A stretch of DNA of 64,000 bases. It comes from Vicingaceae bacterium. Lineage in GTDB: Bacteria; Bacteroidota; Bacteroidia; Flavobacteriales_E; Vicingaceae. Positions 27,858-37,879 of this stretch are shown piece after piece (position 1 is the first letter of the stretch; every line of letters begins with the position of its first letter). Location: the NCBI GenBank assembly GCA_026003395.1, contig BPHE01000001.1, forward strand, positions 122,731-186,730, read 5' to 3'. The position numbers and the translations under genes are program-made. The notes below the pieces were generated by a model. It made no database searches, was not told where the DNA came from, and saw nothing but the letters and a program-made list of their open reading frames with translations.

Positions 27858-30800
27858 ATGAAAAAAGCATTATTCCTTTTTACAAGTGTGATGTTTGTTT
27901 TTAGTTCTTTAACATCACAAACAAACTTGACAGTACAAAAAAATGATATAGAGAATCCACACGATTGGGTTAGTATGATGCAAGACCCAAATGTAAACTT
28001 CTACGAAATACAAAAAACCTTCAATGAATATTGGAAAGGAAAGGATCATACAGAAAAAGGCAAGGGTTGGAAACAATTTAAACGTTGGGAATGGTTCATG
28101 GAACCGCGAGTATATCCTCATGGAGACCGGAATATAATGAACCGGGCCATGTTACAATTTTACGCCAATCAAAAGAAGGAAAAAGGCACAAACGATAAAG
28201 CTGCCAACTGGACCTACATCGGCAACACCAGTGTTCCTAGTGGAGGTGGAGGAGCCGGACGTCTTAATTGTGTTCGCTTTCATCCTACCAATACCAATAC
28301 TTATTTTGTGGGGGCTCCTGCCGGTGGTTTATGGAAAACAACCAACGGAGGCTCATCTTGGTCTAATGTCAACACCGATTTGCTTGCCTCCATTGGATGC
28401 AGTGATTTAGCCATTCATCCCGGGAATCCAAACATCATGTATCTTGCCACCGGAGATGGGGATGCCGGGGACACCTACAGTATAGGAGTATTAAAAACTA
28501 CAGACGGAGGAAATACATGGAACCCCACCGGTTTATCCTGGACTGTTCAACAAACCAGAAGAATTCGCAAATTGATCATGAATCCGCTTAACCCTAATAC
28601 ACTTTTGGCTGCAACCAGCAATGGTGTGTATAAAACCAACAATGCCGGAAACACGTGGACACAAGTACAAACGGGAAGTTTTTACGACATTGAATACAAA
28701 CCCAATGACACAACTGTTGTTTATGCTTGTACTGATCAATTTTACAAATCAACCAACGGAGGTGCCTCGTTTACATTAATTACATCGGGGTTGCCTTCTG
28801 CCAGCGCTTCTATCAGAATGGCCATTGCTGTTACTCCTGCCAATGCTTCTTATGTATATGTTTTAGTTGGAAGTCAAACAGATTACGGATTTTATGGGTT
28901 CTACCGTTCTACCAACAGTGGTACTTCTTTTACTTTGATGGCAAACTCTCCCAATTTGTTGGGTTGGTCTTCCACCGGTAACGATCAAGGAGGACAAGCA
29001 TGGTATGACCTTGCAATAGCCGCATCACCAACCAACGCCAATACTGTTGTAGTAGGAGGAATAAACATTTGGAAAACCACCAATGGCGGTTCTTCTTGGT
29101 CTCTAATAGGTCATTGGACAGGAAGCGGTGGAGCCGATTATGTGCATGCAGATATTCATGATTTGATTTTTTACCCGAACAATGGTTCTACAATTTTCGC
29201 CGCTACCGATGGAGGAATATTTAAAACTACAGACGGTGGGGTCAATTGGGTGGACATCAGTTCAAATCTGCCGATAGCACAAATTTATCGGTTGGGTCTG
29301 AGTGTTACCGATGCCAATAAAGTAATCACCGGTTGGCAAGATAATGGCACCAATCTAAAAAACAATACTACATGGTCTAGAGTAATTGGCGGTGACGGTA
29401 TGGAATGCATCATTGATTATACGAATGCCAATATAATGTATGGAGAATTATACTATGGCAATATAAGAAAATCTACAAATGGCGGTAGTTCTTGGACAAC
29501 CATCGTAAGCACAGGTGGAACCGGGGTTGACGCCGATGGTGATTGGGTTACACCTTATGTGATGCATCCAACCAACAATCAAACATTGCTTGTAGGAAAG
29601 GCCGGTGTTTATGTAACTACCAATGGCGGTTCTTCTTGGTCTGCTTTAGGAACTCTCTCCGGGGGATCAGGTAATGTAAAAGCCATTGCTTATGCCCCGT
29701 CCAATCCTAATGTCATTTATGTGGCCAAACAAAATGCTTTATTTAAATCGACCAATGGTGGTACAAGTTTTACAAATATTACATCCGGACTGCCGGTTAG
29801 TTCAGCATCAATAACTTATATTGCTGTTTCCAATACTGATCCTAACCGTGTATATGTGACATTTTCGGGATACAGCTCTGCAAATAAGGTCTATTTGAGT
29901 ACCAATGGAGGATCCTCTTGGACAAACTTTTCGACCGGTCTACCCAACCTGCCCGTAAACTGTATTGTATATGAAAATGGTTCTCCCAATCGCGTTTACG
30001 TCGGCACTGATGTCGGAGTTTATGTAAGAGACGACAATATGTCTTCCTGGCAGGCATACAACACAGGTCTCCCAAATGTTATTGTCAATGAACTTGAGAT
30101 TCATTACGGAGCAGGTAAAATACGTGCTGCAACCTATGGAAGAGGGCTGTGGGAAAGCGATTTATATACTTCTCCCAACTCTCCACCCGTGGCAAATTTC
30201 ACTGCCACTCCAACAACCGGATGTCCCGGTACAATTGTACAATTCACCGATTTAAGTTCCGGTAATCCGACTTCATGGTCATGGACAATTTCTCCAAGTA
30301 CAGGATTCACCTATGTGTCCGGTACAAACTCATCCAGCCAAAACCCCATTGTGCAATTCAATACGGCAGGTACATACAGCGTTACGTTAACCGCTACCAA
30401 CAGCAATGGTTCTAACTCTTTCACTCAAACCAATTATATCACCATTCAAAACTCCATTAACCTCCCATTTACTAAAGATTTTCAAAATGCAACTTTCCCA
30501 CCGCCAAATATTTTCATAATTGATGGTGGAAACGACGGGTTTGTATGGGAATTATCTACATCGGCAGGTGGCTATGGTAACAGTACACAAAGTGCATTTT
30601 TTGACAATTACACCAATAATGCTCAAGGAGCTTTTGATGCGATGATCACATCTCCTCTTAATTTTAGCGGATACTCTACCGTTACGATGACCTTCGATCT
30701 TGCTTATGCCCGTTATAATGCTACATATAGCGACACGTTGGAAATATTAGTTTCAACAGATTGTGGGCAAACATACACCTCGATCTGGATGCAAGGTGGA

Positions 30801-31934
30801 TCTACTTTAGCCACTGCTCCTGACAATACCAATGCTTTTACACCTACTTCAACTCAATGGACTACTAAATCAATCAATTTAAATGCTTTTGCCGGACAAA
30901 GCAGTGTTGTTGTAGCTTTTAGAAACAGAGGACACTGGGGCAACAATATGTATATAGACAATATCAATATTCAAGGTAGTGTATCCGGCTCACCCCCCAC
31001 AGCGGCAATGAGTGTTCAAGGTACGGCCAAATGCCCGGGAGATTGCCTAAACTTTTCGGATAATTCAACCAATAACCCTACTTCATGGCAATGGACATTT
31101 CCGGGTGGCACACCGGCCGGCTCTACCCAACAAAATCCCGGGAATGTTTGTTTTAATGCTCCCGGCACATATGTATGTACATTAACCGTTAGCAATCAAT
31201 ACGGGTCAAGTTCTGCTACCTACAATGTGGTTATAAATGCAAATCCCAACATTAACGTCTCTCCTGCCAATCCCTCCATTTGTTCCGGCACAGGAGTAAC
31301 TTTAAATGCAACCGGAGCTCAAACATACACTTGGTCTCCATCTACCGGTCTTAGTGCAACAAGTGGTTCATCCGTACTTGCCGCACCGATGAATACCACC
31401 ACTTATACTGTAAACGGCACCGATGCAAACGGATGTTCAGGTTCAACCAATGTCACGGTTACTGTAAACAACAATCCGCCTACACCAACCATTACCCAAT
31501 CAGGAAATATATTGATGTGTTCACTTGCCGGTTATAGTTATCAATGGTATTTAAATGGAAACCCCATACCGGGTGCTACCGGTCAAACTCTAACGATTAC
31601 TCAACCCGGTACTTATACCGTCACTATCACCGACAACAACGGTTGCTCCTCTACTTCGGCGCCCTTTAATGTCAATACAACTGATTTGGCAAATTATTCT
31701 ACCGGCACGATCGCTTTATATCCCAATCCATCAACCGGCTTTTTCACTCTAAAATCACCTGATCCCATCAAAACAATCATTCTATATGACGCTTTGGGCA
31801 AAGAAATTATCAAACTCAACGGAAACAACTCCACTGTGATTGATTTAAACTTTAATGTGGCTGATGGTATTTATTGGCTAAATGTATATACACAGCAACA
31901 ACTATTCATTGAAAAAGTATTGATAAAAAATTAA
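27858..31934 (+). CDS. Large secreted protein: BNR/sortilin-like repeats, PKD domains, T9SS sorting domain
   Basis: 1358 residues from the ATG at 27858. Signal peptide about 1-21. Residues about 110-770 hold many Asp-box/BNR-type repeats of the form TTNGGSSWS, building one or two beta-propellers as in VPS10/exo-alpha-sialidase-like proteins. A PKD domain (about 775-870), an anchor-J-like sandwich (about 875-1045), a second PKD (about 1050-1130), an Ig-like stretch and a C-terminal type A T9SS sorting domain (YPNPSTGFF ... FIEKVLIKN) follow. It is exported through the outer membrane by the type IX system and cut and anchored at the surface. No catalytic motif identifies an enzyme; a surface adhesin or binding protein is likely. 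Confidence 0.88.
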   Translation: MKKALFLFTSVMFVFSSLTSQTNLTVQKNDIENPHDWVSMMQDPNVNFYEIQKTFNEYWKGKDHTEKGKGWKQFKRWEWFMEPRVYPHGDRNIMNRAMLQFYANQKKEKGTNDKAANWTYIGNTSVPSGGGGAGRLNCVRFHPTNTNTYFVGAPAGGLWKTTNGGSSWSNVNTDLLASIGCSDLAIHPGNPNIMYLATGDGDAGDTYSIGVLKTTDGGNTWNPTGLSWTVQQTRRIRKLIMNPLNPNTLLAATSNGVYKTNNAGNTWTQVQTGSFYDIEYKPNDTTVVYACTDQFYKSTNGGASFTLITSGLPSASASIRMAIAVTPANASYVYVLVGSQTDYGFYGFYRSTNSGTSFTLMANSPNLLGWSSTGNDQGGQAWYDLAIAASPTNANTVVVGGINIWKTTNGGSSWSLIGHWTGSGGADYVHADIHDLIFYPNNGSTIFAATDGGIFKTTDGGVNWVDISSNLPIAQIYRLGLSVTDANKVITGWQDNGTNLKNNTTWSRVIGGDGMECIIDYTNANIMYGELYYGNIRKSTNGGSSWTTIVSTGGTGVDADGDWVTPYVMHPTNNQTLLVGKAGVYVTTNGGSSWSALGTLSGGSGNVKAIAYAPSNPNVIYVAKQNALFKSTNGGTSFTNITSGLPVSSASITYIAVSNTDPNRVYVTFSGYSSANKVYLSTNGGSSWTNFSTGLPNLPVNCIVYENGSPNRVYVGTDVGVYVRDDNMSSWQAYNTGLPNVIVNELEIHYGAGKIRAATYGRGLWESDLYTSPNSPPVANFTATPTTGCPGTIVQFTDLSSGNPTSWSWTISPSTGFTYVSGTNSSSQNPIVQFNTAGTYSVTLTATNSNGSNSFTQTNYITIQNSINLPFTKDFQNATFPPPNIFIIDGGNDGFVWELSTSAGGYGNSTQSAFFDNYTNNAQGAFDAMITSPLNFSGYSTVTMTFDLAYARYNATYSDTLEILVSTDCGQTYTSIWMQGGSTLATAPDNTNAFTPTSTQWTTKSINLNAFAGQSSVVVAFRNRGHWGNNMYIDNINIQGSVSGSPPTAAMSVQGTAKCPGDCLNFSDNSTNNPTSWQWTFPGGTPAGSTQQNPGNVCFNAPGTYVCTLTVSNQYGSSSATYNVVINANPNINVSPANPSICSGTGVTLNATGAQTYTWSPSTGLSATSGSSVLAAPMNTTTYTVNGTDANGCSGSTNVTVTVNNNPPTPTITQSGNILMCSLAGYSYQWYLNGNPIPGATGQTLTITQPGTYTVTITDNNGCSSTSAPFNVNTTDLANYSTGTIALYPNPSTGFFTLKSPDPIKTIILYDALGKEIIKLNGNNSTVIDLNFNVADGIYWLNVYTQQQLFIEKVLIKN

Positions 31935-31950
31935 ATTTAAACAATCGAAA

Positions 31951-31987
31951 AAAGAAAACCGGGCGAAAGGTCCCGGTTTTCTTTTTT
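31951..31987 (+). terminator. Rho-independent terminator after the T9SS protein gene
   Basis: AAAGAAAACCGGG (31951-31963) pairs perfectly with CCCGGTTTTCTTT (31972-31984) over an 8-nt loop, then a short T run. It lies 16 nt after the stop codon. Confidence 0.9.
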
Positions 31988-32075
31988 ATGCAACACCATA
32001 GAATTAATGTTAATTTAACAATCTCTATCATATAGACGAAGGATTAAAATTCGTTACTTTGCAAAAAAATTGTTC

Positions 32076-34592
32076 ATGCGCAAATTATTACTATTTGGAT
32101 GGTTAATTTTGGAAGGTGTTTTGTTGACTGCCCAACAACCCGACACTCTCCGGATAATTGACAGTTTGGCAAAAGAAGAGTGGCAATTGCCCGTGTTAAC
32201 CACAACCGCCGGTGACGCAGGCGACGGATTCGAATCTATCGATCTTGCCGGTGTGTTACAGGCATCAAGAGACCTTTATTATTTTACTTCTGCATTTAAT
32301 CTCGGTCAATCAAGATACAGAATTCGGGGGTACAACAGTGACCTGACAGCCGTTAGCATCAATGGAGTCAGATTTAATGACGAAGAACGTGGATGGGCTT
32401 CATGGAGTTCATGGGGTGGCTTAAACGATATCACCCGCTATCGTGAAATTCAGGTGGGTATTGCCCCTGCAATGTATTACTTTAGTCCCATCGGAGGTTA
32501 TTCCGACATCAATGCAAGGGCTTCCAATTTTACCGGAAGTCGTTTTTCTTATGCATCTTCAAACAGGGCTTATCGTCACAGAGTGATGGCCACACACGGC
32601 ACCGGGTGGTTGGAAAACAACTGGGCATATACAGTATCCCTCTCCGGCAGGTATGCCAAAGAAGGATATGTCCCGGGCACTTTTTATCAAGGTTACAGTT
32701 ATTTTATAGCCGCCGAGAAAAAAATCACAGAAAACAAACGTATCAACTTCAGCTTCTTGGGCAATTATGTTCAACAAGGCAGACAAAGTATAAATGTAGA
32801 AGAAACATATTTGCTCACCAACAACAAATATTATAATTCATACTGGGGATGGCAAAACGGCGAAAAGCGCAATTCACGTGTTTCTACTTATCATAAACCC
32901 ATTGCCTTAATCACATTTGATAACAAAGTGAGTGACAAAACAATGTATTCGGCCACTGCATATGCTCAATTTGGCATGAGCGGTATCACCGGCCTTAATT
33001 GGTATGATGCTCCTGATCCACGCCCGGACTACTACCGTTATTTACCAAGCTACTATGCTGAATCAAATCCCGTTTACGCCCAACAATTGACCTATAATTG
33101 GCAAAATGACCCAAACACATCACAAATTAATTGGAATGCCCTTTATCAAGCCAACTATAAAAACCTTTATCAGGTAAACAATGCAAACGGAATAAACGGA
33201 AATACAATCGAAGGCCTTCGATCAAAATACATTTTGGAAGAATACCGGACCGACCCATTTTTGCTTGGATTTAATGGATATTTTCGTCATTATTTAAAAG
33301 ACAATTTGAAACTTTCGGGAGGTTTAAATGCTGAAAAATACAGTTCCGACAACTATAAACGCCTGGCGGATCTATTGGGAGGAGACTTTTGGTTGGATGT
33401 CGATCAATTTGCCGAACAGGATTTTGCAGATCCCAATGCAGCCCAAAATGATCTCAATACTCCTAACCGGGTTGTTAAAGAAAATGATGTATATGGATAT
33501 CATTACAAGATGCATAAATCTTCCGGAGAAATTTTTTCGCAGATTGATCATTCATTTAAAAAATTTAAATATTTCCTGGCCGGATTTTTTAATTATACCT
33601 CCTTTTACCGTGAAGGATTCATGAAGAATGGATTGTTTCCTGAAAATTCATACGGAAAATCCCCTAAAAACACTTTCTATACCGGTGGCTTTAAAGGTGG
33701 TATTACCTATGCATTTAACGGCAATCACTATATCACATCAAATATGGCTTGGTTTACACAAGCCCCTACAATTTTTAACGCATACATCTCACCACGCACC
33801 AGGGATTTTATTGTTCCGGGTCTGAAACCTGTTGAAATTCGTTCTGCAGATATCTCATTGCATTCTAAATTTAATCGTTTTGCCATACGTTTGACCGGAT
33901 TCTATACTGAAATTAACAATAGTACTTGGTCCCGTACCTATTATCATGATGTTTTCCGAGCTTTTGTAAACTACACAATGAGCGGAGTCAATTATTTATA
34001 TCAAGGTTTTGAAGGATTATTGGAATATAAAATCAACAGTGCATTATCGGCATACATAACAGGCGGCTGGGGGCAATATCTCTACAACTCAAGGCCACTG
34101 GCAACAATTACCCGAGACAATTCGGCTGAATTACTTGCCCAAAACAGAGTCGTTTACATTAAAAATTACCGTCTCGGAGGCATGCCACAAGCAGCAGGAT
34201 CTTTTGGTATCCGTTACAGTAAGAACTTTTGGTTTGGCGGAATAAATTTTAATTATATAGATAACATTTATGTCGATATTAACCCTGACAGAAGAACTTT
34301 GGAAGCATTGGAAGGCATCATTCCTTCAGATCCTCAATATACCGAACTCTTACAACAGCAAAAACTTGATCCCGGATATACCATAGATTTTTATGTCGGT
34401 AAATCATGGAAAATCAAAAAATATATTATTGCATTCAATATCAATGTTTATAATATTCTCAACAATCAGGACATCATACCCCTGGCATTTGAACAAATGA
34501 GATACGATCCCAAAAATATTGATAAATTTCCTGTGCGTTTTGCCTATCAAATTGGACGTAATTATTTTGGAATGTTAACTTTTAGATTTTAA
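32076..34592 (+). CDS. TonB-dependent outer-membrane receptor
   Basis: 838 residues from the ATG at 32076 with a signal peptide ending LLTAQ. It has a plug domain (about 45-150, with SRYRIRGYNSDLTAVSING) and a 22-strand-type barrel rich in YxxxY strands, ending in FGMLTFRF, the usual terminal Phe. It lacks the N-terminal carboxypeptidase-regulatory-like domain of SusC-type receptors, so it is a plain TonB receptor. The DUF5689 lipoprotein starts 4 nt after its stop and a T9SS protein follows, a partnership that suggests uptake of a ligand bound at the surface. The ligand is not evident. Confidence 0.9.
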   Translation: MRKLLLFGWLILEGVLLTAQQPDTLRIIDSLAKEEWQLPVLTTTAGDAGDGFESIDLAGVLQASRDLYYFTSAFNLGQSRYRIRGYNSDLTAVSINGVRFNDEERGWASWSSWGGLNDITRYREIQVGIAPAMYYFSPIGGYSDINARASNFTGSRFSYASSNRAYRHRVMATHGTGWLENNWAYTVSLSGRYAKEGYVPGTFYQGYSYFIAAEKKITENKRINFSFLGNYVQQGRQSINVEETYLLTNNKYYNSYWGWQNGEKRNSRVSTYHKPIALITFDNKVSDKTMYSATAYAQFGMSGITGLNWYDAPDPRPDYYRYLPSYYAESNPVYAQQLTYNWQNDPNTSQINWNALYQANYKNLYQVNNANGINGNTIEGLRSKYILEEYRTDPFLLGFNGYFRHYLKDNLKLSGGLNAEKYSSDNYKRLADLLGGDFWLDVDQFAEQDFADPNAAQNDLNTPNRVVKENDVYGYHYKMHKSSGEIFSQIDHSFKKFKYFLAGFFNYTSFYREGFMKNGLFPENSYGKSPKNTFYTGGFKGGITYAFNGNHYITSNMAWFTQAPTIFNAYISPRTRDFIVPGLKPVEIRSADISLHSKFNRFAIRLTGFYTEINNSTWSRTYYHDVFRAFVNYTMSGVNYLYQGFEGLLEYKINSALSAYITGGWGQYLYNSRPLATITRDNSAELLAQNRVVYIKNYRLGGMPQAAGSFGIRYSKNFWFGGINFNYIDNIYVDINPDRRTLEALEGIIPSDPQYTELLQQQKLDPGYTIDFYVGKSWKIKKYIIAFNINVYNILNNQDIIPLAFEQMRYDPKNIDKFPVRFAYQIGRNYFGMLTFRF

Positions 34593-34596
34593 ACAT

Positions 34597-35868
34597 ATGA
34601 AAAAATTTTTTTTAATTTCATCAGCATTATTGGTCCTTGGATCTTGTAAAAAAGAATGGGATAAACCACCGGTCGAAGACCTGCCCGTTGGTTCTGTTAT
34701 TTCTATCAAGGAACTAAAAAATATGTATGTCAACCAAGATGTGAAATTTACTGAGGACTACTCTGTGTATGCCGTTGTTACTGCCGATGAAAGAAATGGC
34801 AACCTTTATAAAAATGTTTATGTTCAAGACAATACTGGGGCCATTTTGTTGAGATTGGTAAACAGTGGAGGGTTGTATCAGGGAGATTCGATACGCATTT
34901 ATTTAAAAGGTACAAGATTGACCAAATACAACAATATGATGCAGCTCGACTCTGTAGACGTTAACAAACATATTGTGAAACAAGGTGTTGGCAAATATGT
35001 AGCACCTTTGGTTATCAATAACTTGTCTTTACTACACGATTCGTTGCAATCATACCTGATTAAGCTTGAAAATGTACAATTTATGCAAGCCGAGATAGGC
35101 AAAACCTGGGCCGATGCTGCCAACAAAACAACTCAAAACAGAATGCTTGAAGATTGTAACGGAAATACTTTAATTGTGAGAACCAGCGGATATGCAAATT
35201 TCGCATCACAACCATTGCCTCAAGACAATGGTTCGATGATTGGCATCTTGGGTATTTACAACTCCGACAAACAATTTTATGTCAGGGACATTTCAGAAGT
35301 GCAAATGAATCAACCAAGATGCAATGGCAACTCTCCGGGCACCTGCCAACCGGTAGACAGTTTAATTCAAGATTTTAATAGTTTCCCGGACAACACGGAC
35401 ATCTCCATTCAATGTTATACCAATAAAGCAACATCAGGAACACGGCTTTGGAGAACAAAACTATTCAGCGGAAATACTTATATCCAAACCAATGCTTACA
35501 ATTCAACCGATGCATCAAATGAAGTTTGGTTTATCACTCCACCAATACAAGCCACACCAAACATTAAAATGGAATTTAAAAGTGCTCAGGCCTATTGGAC
35601 ACACGCAGGTTTTAAAGTATTTATTTCTACAAACTACAATGGTACAGATCCCGCAACTGCCACCTGGACAGAAATTTCTTCATCATTTACATTACCAACT
35701 TCGTCGACATCCAACTATCAATGGGTAAATTCCGGTGTGGTAAACCTTGCCGGTTTTTTACCTATGGGATATAATGGTGCATTTTATATCGCCTTCCGCT
35801 ATAATGGAAGCAGCGCCAACGGGCAAACGGGAACATTTTGTATCGATGACATAAAAATTTATAATTAA
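34597..35868 (+). CDS. DUF5689 surface lipoprotein
   Basis: 423 residues. Lipobox LGSC with Cys17, followed by KKEWDKPP. The DUF5689 part (about 30-245) starts SVISIKELKNMY and contains YVQDNTGAILLRL, an OB-like fold related to nucleic-acid-binding domains of secreted nucleases. The C-terminal part (about 255-423) is an anchor-J-like beta sandwich ending FCIDDIKIYN. DUF5689 lipoproteins accompany TonB receptors in Bacteroidota, as here (4-nt gap upstream, 17 nt downstream). A ligand-capture role is inferred. Confidence 0.85.
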   Translation: MKKFFLISSALLVLGSCKKEWDKPPVEDLPVGSVISIKELKNMYVNQDVKFTEDYSVYAVVTADERNGNLYKNVYVQDNTGAILLRLVNSGGLYQGDSIRIYLKGTRLTKYNNMMQLDSVDVNKHIVKQGVGKYVAPLVINNLSLLHDSLQSYLIKLENVQFMQAEIGKTWADAANKTTQNRMLEDCNGNTLIVRTSGYANFASQPLPQDNGSMIGILGIYNSDKQFYVRDISEVQMNQPRCNGNSPGTCQPVDSLIQDFNSFPDNTDISIQCYTNKATSGTRLWRTKLFSGNTYIQTNAYNSTDASNEVWFITPPIQATPNIKMEFKSAQAYWTHAGFKVFISTNYNGTDPATATWTEISSSFTLPTSSTSNYQWVNSGVVNLAGFLPMGYNGAFYIAFRYNGSSANGQTGTFCIDDIKIYN

Positions 35869-35885
35869 TCATAAAAACAAAAACT

Positions 35886-37235
35886 ATGAAAAAAATTTTA
35901 TTGGCAACCATTGTACTACTTTATGCCCATTGGGCTCAAAGTCAAGTAGTTTTTTCAAGTAATCTTTCTTCATGGAGCGGCACTCCATTATTACCCACCG
36001 ATTTTATGGGTAATAAATCAAACATTGAAACCGATAGCGTACAACAAGTTGCTACAGGAAATCAGTTTGGAATGTATGCTGCCCGCATAATCAACGAACA
36101 ATCAACCCATAGAAGATTTACTACCCAACCGATGCAGGTGGATTCCGGTGCAACATATGAAATCAAAGCATGGGTAAGAGGTAACGGAGATGTCAGATTT
36201 GGACTCTTTGACGGACGTTCCACCGGATTTGGTTATGCTCCTTATTCCTCCTACACAATTATTAATTCTGCTACCAATCAAATGATCAATGCTACATTAA
36301 TTTGCGAAAAAGACACTTCCAATGGAGAGTTCATCATTTCTATCAAAAGCACAATGGCTCCTGCTCACATCATCATTGATAGTGTCGTAATCATCAAACA
36401 AGGAGCGCCCCAAACCCCATTTGTTTCAATTTATGACATACAATACACTACCAATCCAAATGGTGATAGTCCTTATAATTCGCAAATTGTTAAAACTGCA
36501 GGAATCGTAACCGCTTTTTATTCTGCCGGTTATTTTATTCAAGACGGCAACGGCCCCTGGAGTGGATTATTCGTTTATGACAATACCAATACGGTTAATC
36601 TTGGTGATAGTGTAGAAGTAACAGGAAAAATTACAGAATACTTCAATATGACAGAAATGACCAACGTTTCGGCTTTTAACTTGATTAGCAGCGGAAATCC
36701 TTTACCCGCTCCGTTGGTAGTAACCACGGCACAAGCAAACACCGAACCATATGAAAGTGTGTTGTGCAAAGTAAACAATGCTCAATGTACCAATCCAAAT
36801 GCAGGTTTCGGATTATGGACGGTTAACAATGGAAGTGCAGGAGACACACTAAAAGTTGATAAAATTATTTATCAATATCCCAATCCTGCTTTAGGAAGCA
36901 AATACAATATCACCGGTGTGATCAATTATGCTTTCGGTGAATTTAGAATTGCTCCCAGAAATGCTTCTGACGTTCAATTAATCACCGGTATTGATCAAGT
37001 GAATTCATATAATGTCAATGTTTTCCCAAATCCAGCTGTCGACTATATAAATGTAATGGCAAACACAAAAGTTCAAGTTTTTGTTTATGACCTCAATGGA
37101 CGACTCGTTTATGAAAACAACCATAATAACGGAATTATTAAAATCAATACGGCAGATTGGAATAATGGTATTTATATCTTACAACTCAATGACGGTACCA
37201 TGCAAAAACAATATCGCATAGAAGTATTGCATTAA
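35886..37235 (+). CDS. Secreted T9SS protein with carbohydrate-binding-like and OB-like domains
   Basis: 449 residues. Signal peptide about 1-19 (ending WAQSQ). Residues about 20-175 resemble a jelly-roll ligand-binding domain (ATYEIKAWVRGNGDVRFGLF). Residues about 180-370 are an OB-like domain (IVTAFYSAGYFIQDGNGPWS; GDSVEVTGKITEYFNMTEM) of the type found before endonuclease/exonuclease/phosphatase domains. No nuclease domain is present. The C-terminal T9SS type A domain starts VNVFPNPAVDYINV. It closes the receptor-DUF5689 operon and may deliver captured polymer to the receptor. Confidence 0.85.
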   Translation: MKKILLATIVLLYAHWAQSQVVFSSNLSSWSGTPLLPTDFMGNKSNIETDSVQQVATGNQFGMYAARIINEQSTHRRFTTQPMQVDSGATYEIKAWVRGNGDVRFGLFDGRSTGFGYAPYSSYTIINSATNQMINATLICEKDTSNGEFIISIKSTMAPAHIIIDSVVIIKQGAPQTPFVSIYDIQYTTNPNGDSPYNSQIVKTAGIVTAFYSAGYFIQDGNGPWSGLFVYDNTNTVNLGDSVEVTGKITEYFNMTEMTNVSAFNLISSGNPLPAPLVVTTAQANTEPYESVLCKVNNAQCTNPNAGFGLWTVNNGSAGDTLKVDKIIYQYPNPALGSKYNITGVINYAFGEFRIAPRNASDVQLITGIDQVNSYNVNVFPNPAVDYINVMANTKVQVFVYDLNGRLVYENNHNNGIIKINTADWNNGIYILQLNDGTMQKQYRIEVLH

Positions 37236-37261
37236 TCATTTCATTCTCATCTATAAATGAT

Positions 37262-37292
37262 GAAAGCCCGTCTTATCGACGGGCTTTCTTAT
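37262..37292 (+). terminator. Rho-independent terminator after the TonB receptor trio
   Basis: GAAAGCCCGTC (37262-37272) pairs perfectly with GACGGGCTTTC (37278-37288) over a 5-nt loop, followed by a T-rich stretch that also forms the next promoter. Confidence 0.88.
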
Positions 37293-37297
37293 TTTTG
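37290..37297 (+). promoter_or_regulatory. Predicted -7 promoter element of the DCC gene
   Basis: TATTTTTG fits TAnnTTTG and ends only 4 nt before the ATG at 37302, directly after the terminator stem. If used, transcription would begin at or near the start codon, giving a leaderless or nearly leaderless mRNA. Confidence 0.5.
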
Positions 37298-37301
37298 CAC
37301 T

Positions 37302-37724
37302 ATGAATCGAATTTTGCCTTCATTTTCTGAAAAAGACACTATTTTATTCATTGATGATGAATGTTTACTTTGCAATCAATTGGTATCATTCATCCTTAAA
37401 TTCGAAAAAAACCATCAACTACAATTTGCCTCTTTGCAAAAGGTCAAAAACTACTCATTTTTTCAAAACCTAAACCAATCAACTGTGGTAATTTGGCATA
37501 AAGGAAAGTTTTTCACGAAATCTGATGCCGTATTAATTTGTGTTGATTTTTTAAAAATTTATTTTTTCTGGTTAAAATTATTCTATTTTCTGCCTAAACC
37601 CATCAGAGACCTATTATATGATCTAATTGCCAGAAACCGTTATAAAATTTTTGGAAAAACATCATCCTGTATTTTGGAAAGCACTCCATTAAAGGAAAGA
37701 GTCGTTAATTTTGAAAAAGATTAG
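37302..37724 (+). CDS. DCC1-like thiol-disulfide oxidoreductase family protein
   Basis: 140 residues from the ATG at 37302. The family motif is clear: ILFIDDECLLCNQLVSFIL, with DxxCxxC at about 19-24, then the conserved LQFASLQ. DCC proteins (DUF393) are thioredoxin-fold proteins of uncertain redox function. The C-terminal half has a hydrophobic aromatic segment (IYFFWLKLFYFLP) that may associate with the membrane. The frame is open from 37257, but that would run through the terminator hairpin, so the later ATG is chosen. It is a single gene flanked downstream by an IS relic. Confidence 0.85.
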   Translation: MNRILPSFSEKDTILFIDDECLLCNQLVSFILKFEKNHQLQFASLQKVKNYSFFQNLNQSTVVIWHKGKFFTKSDAVLICVDFLKIYFFWLKLFYFLPKPIRDLLYDLIARNRYKIFGKTSSCILESTPLKERVVNFEKD

Positions 37725-37753
37725 ACCCGGTCTGTTTTCGCTTTGTAAAATAA

Positions 37754-37844
37754 AAGTGCAATACCCCCCCAAATATTAAACCACCGATTAAGTTGAAAAA
37801 AGTGTAATACTCCCCAAAATTTAGACCGACAGTTAAGTTGAAAA
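37754..37844 (+). repeat. Two abutting copies of an IS3-type left end
   Basis: Copy A spans 37754-37799 (46 nt) and copy B spans 37800-37844 (45 nt), directly adjacent and in the same orientation. They share AAGTG-AATAC-CCCC at the start and TTAAGTTGAAAA at the end. This could be a tandem duplication or the end of one related element inserted against another. Confidence 0.7.
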
Positions 37845-37879
37845 AAAGTCCTTAAATTTAACCTTTAAAATCAAAAAAA

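Noticed and set aside
27852..27860. TTG start two codons upstream of the large T9SS protein (also TTG at 32070 for the TonB receptor and near 4686 for uppS)
   Set aside because: In each case an ATG a few codons later begins a standard N terminus, so the TTG is not needed.
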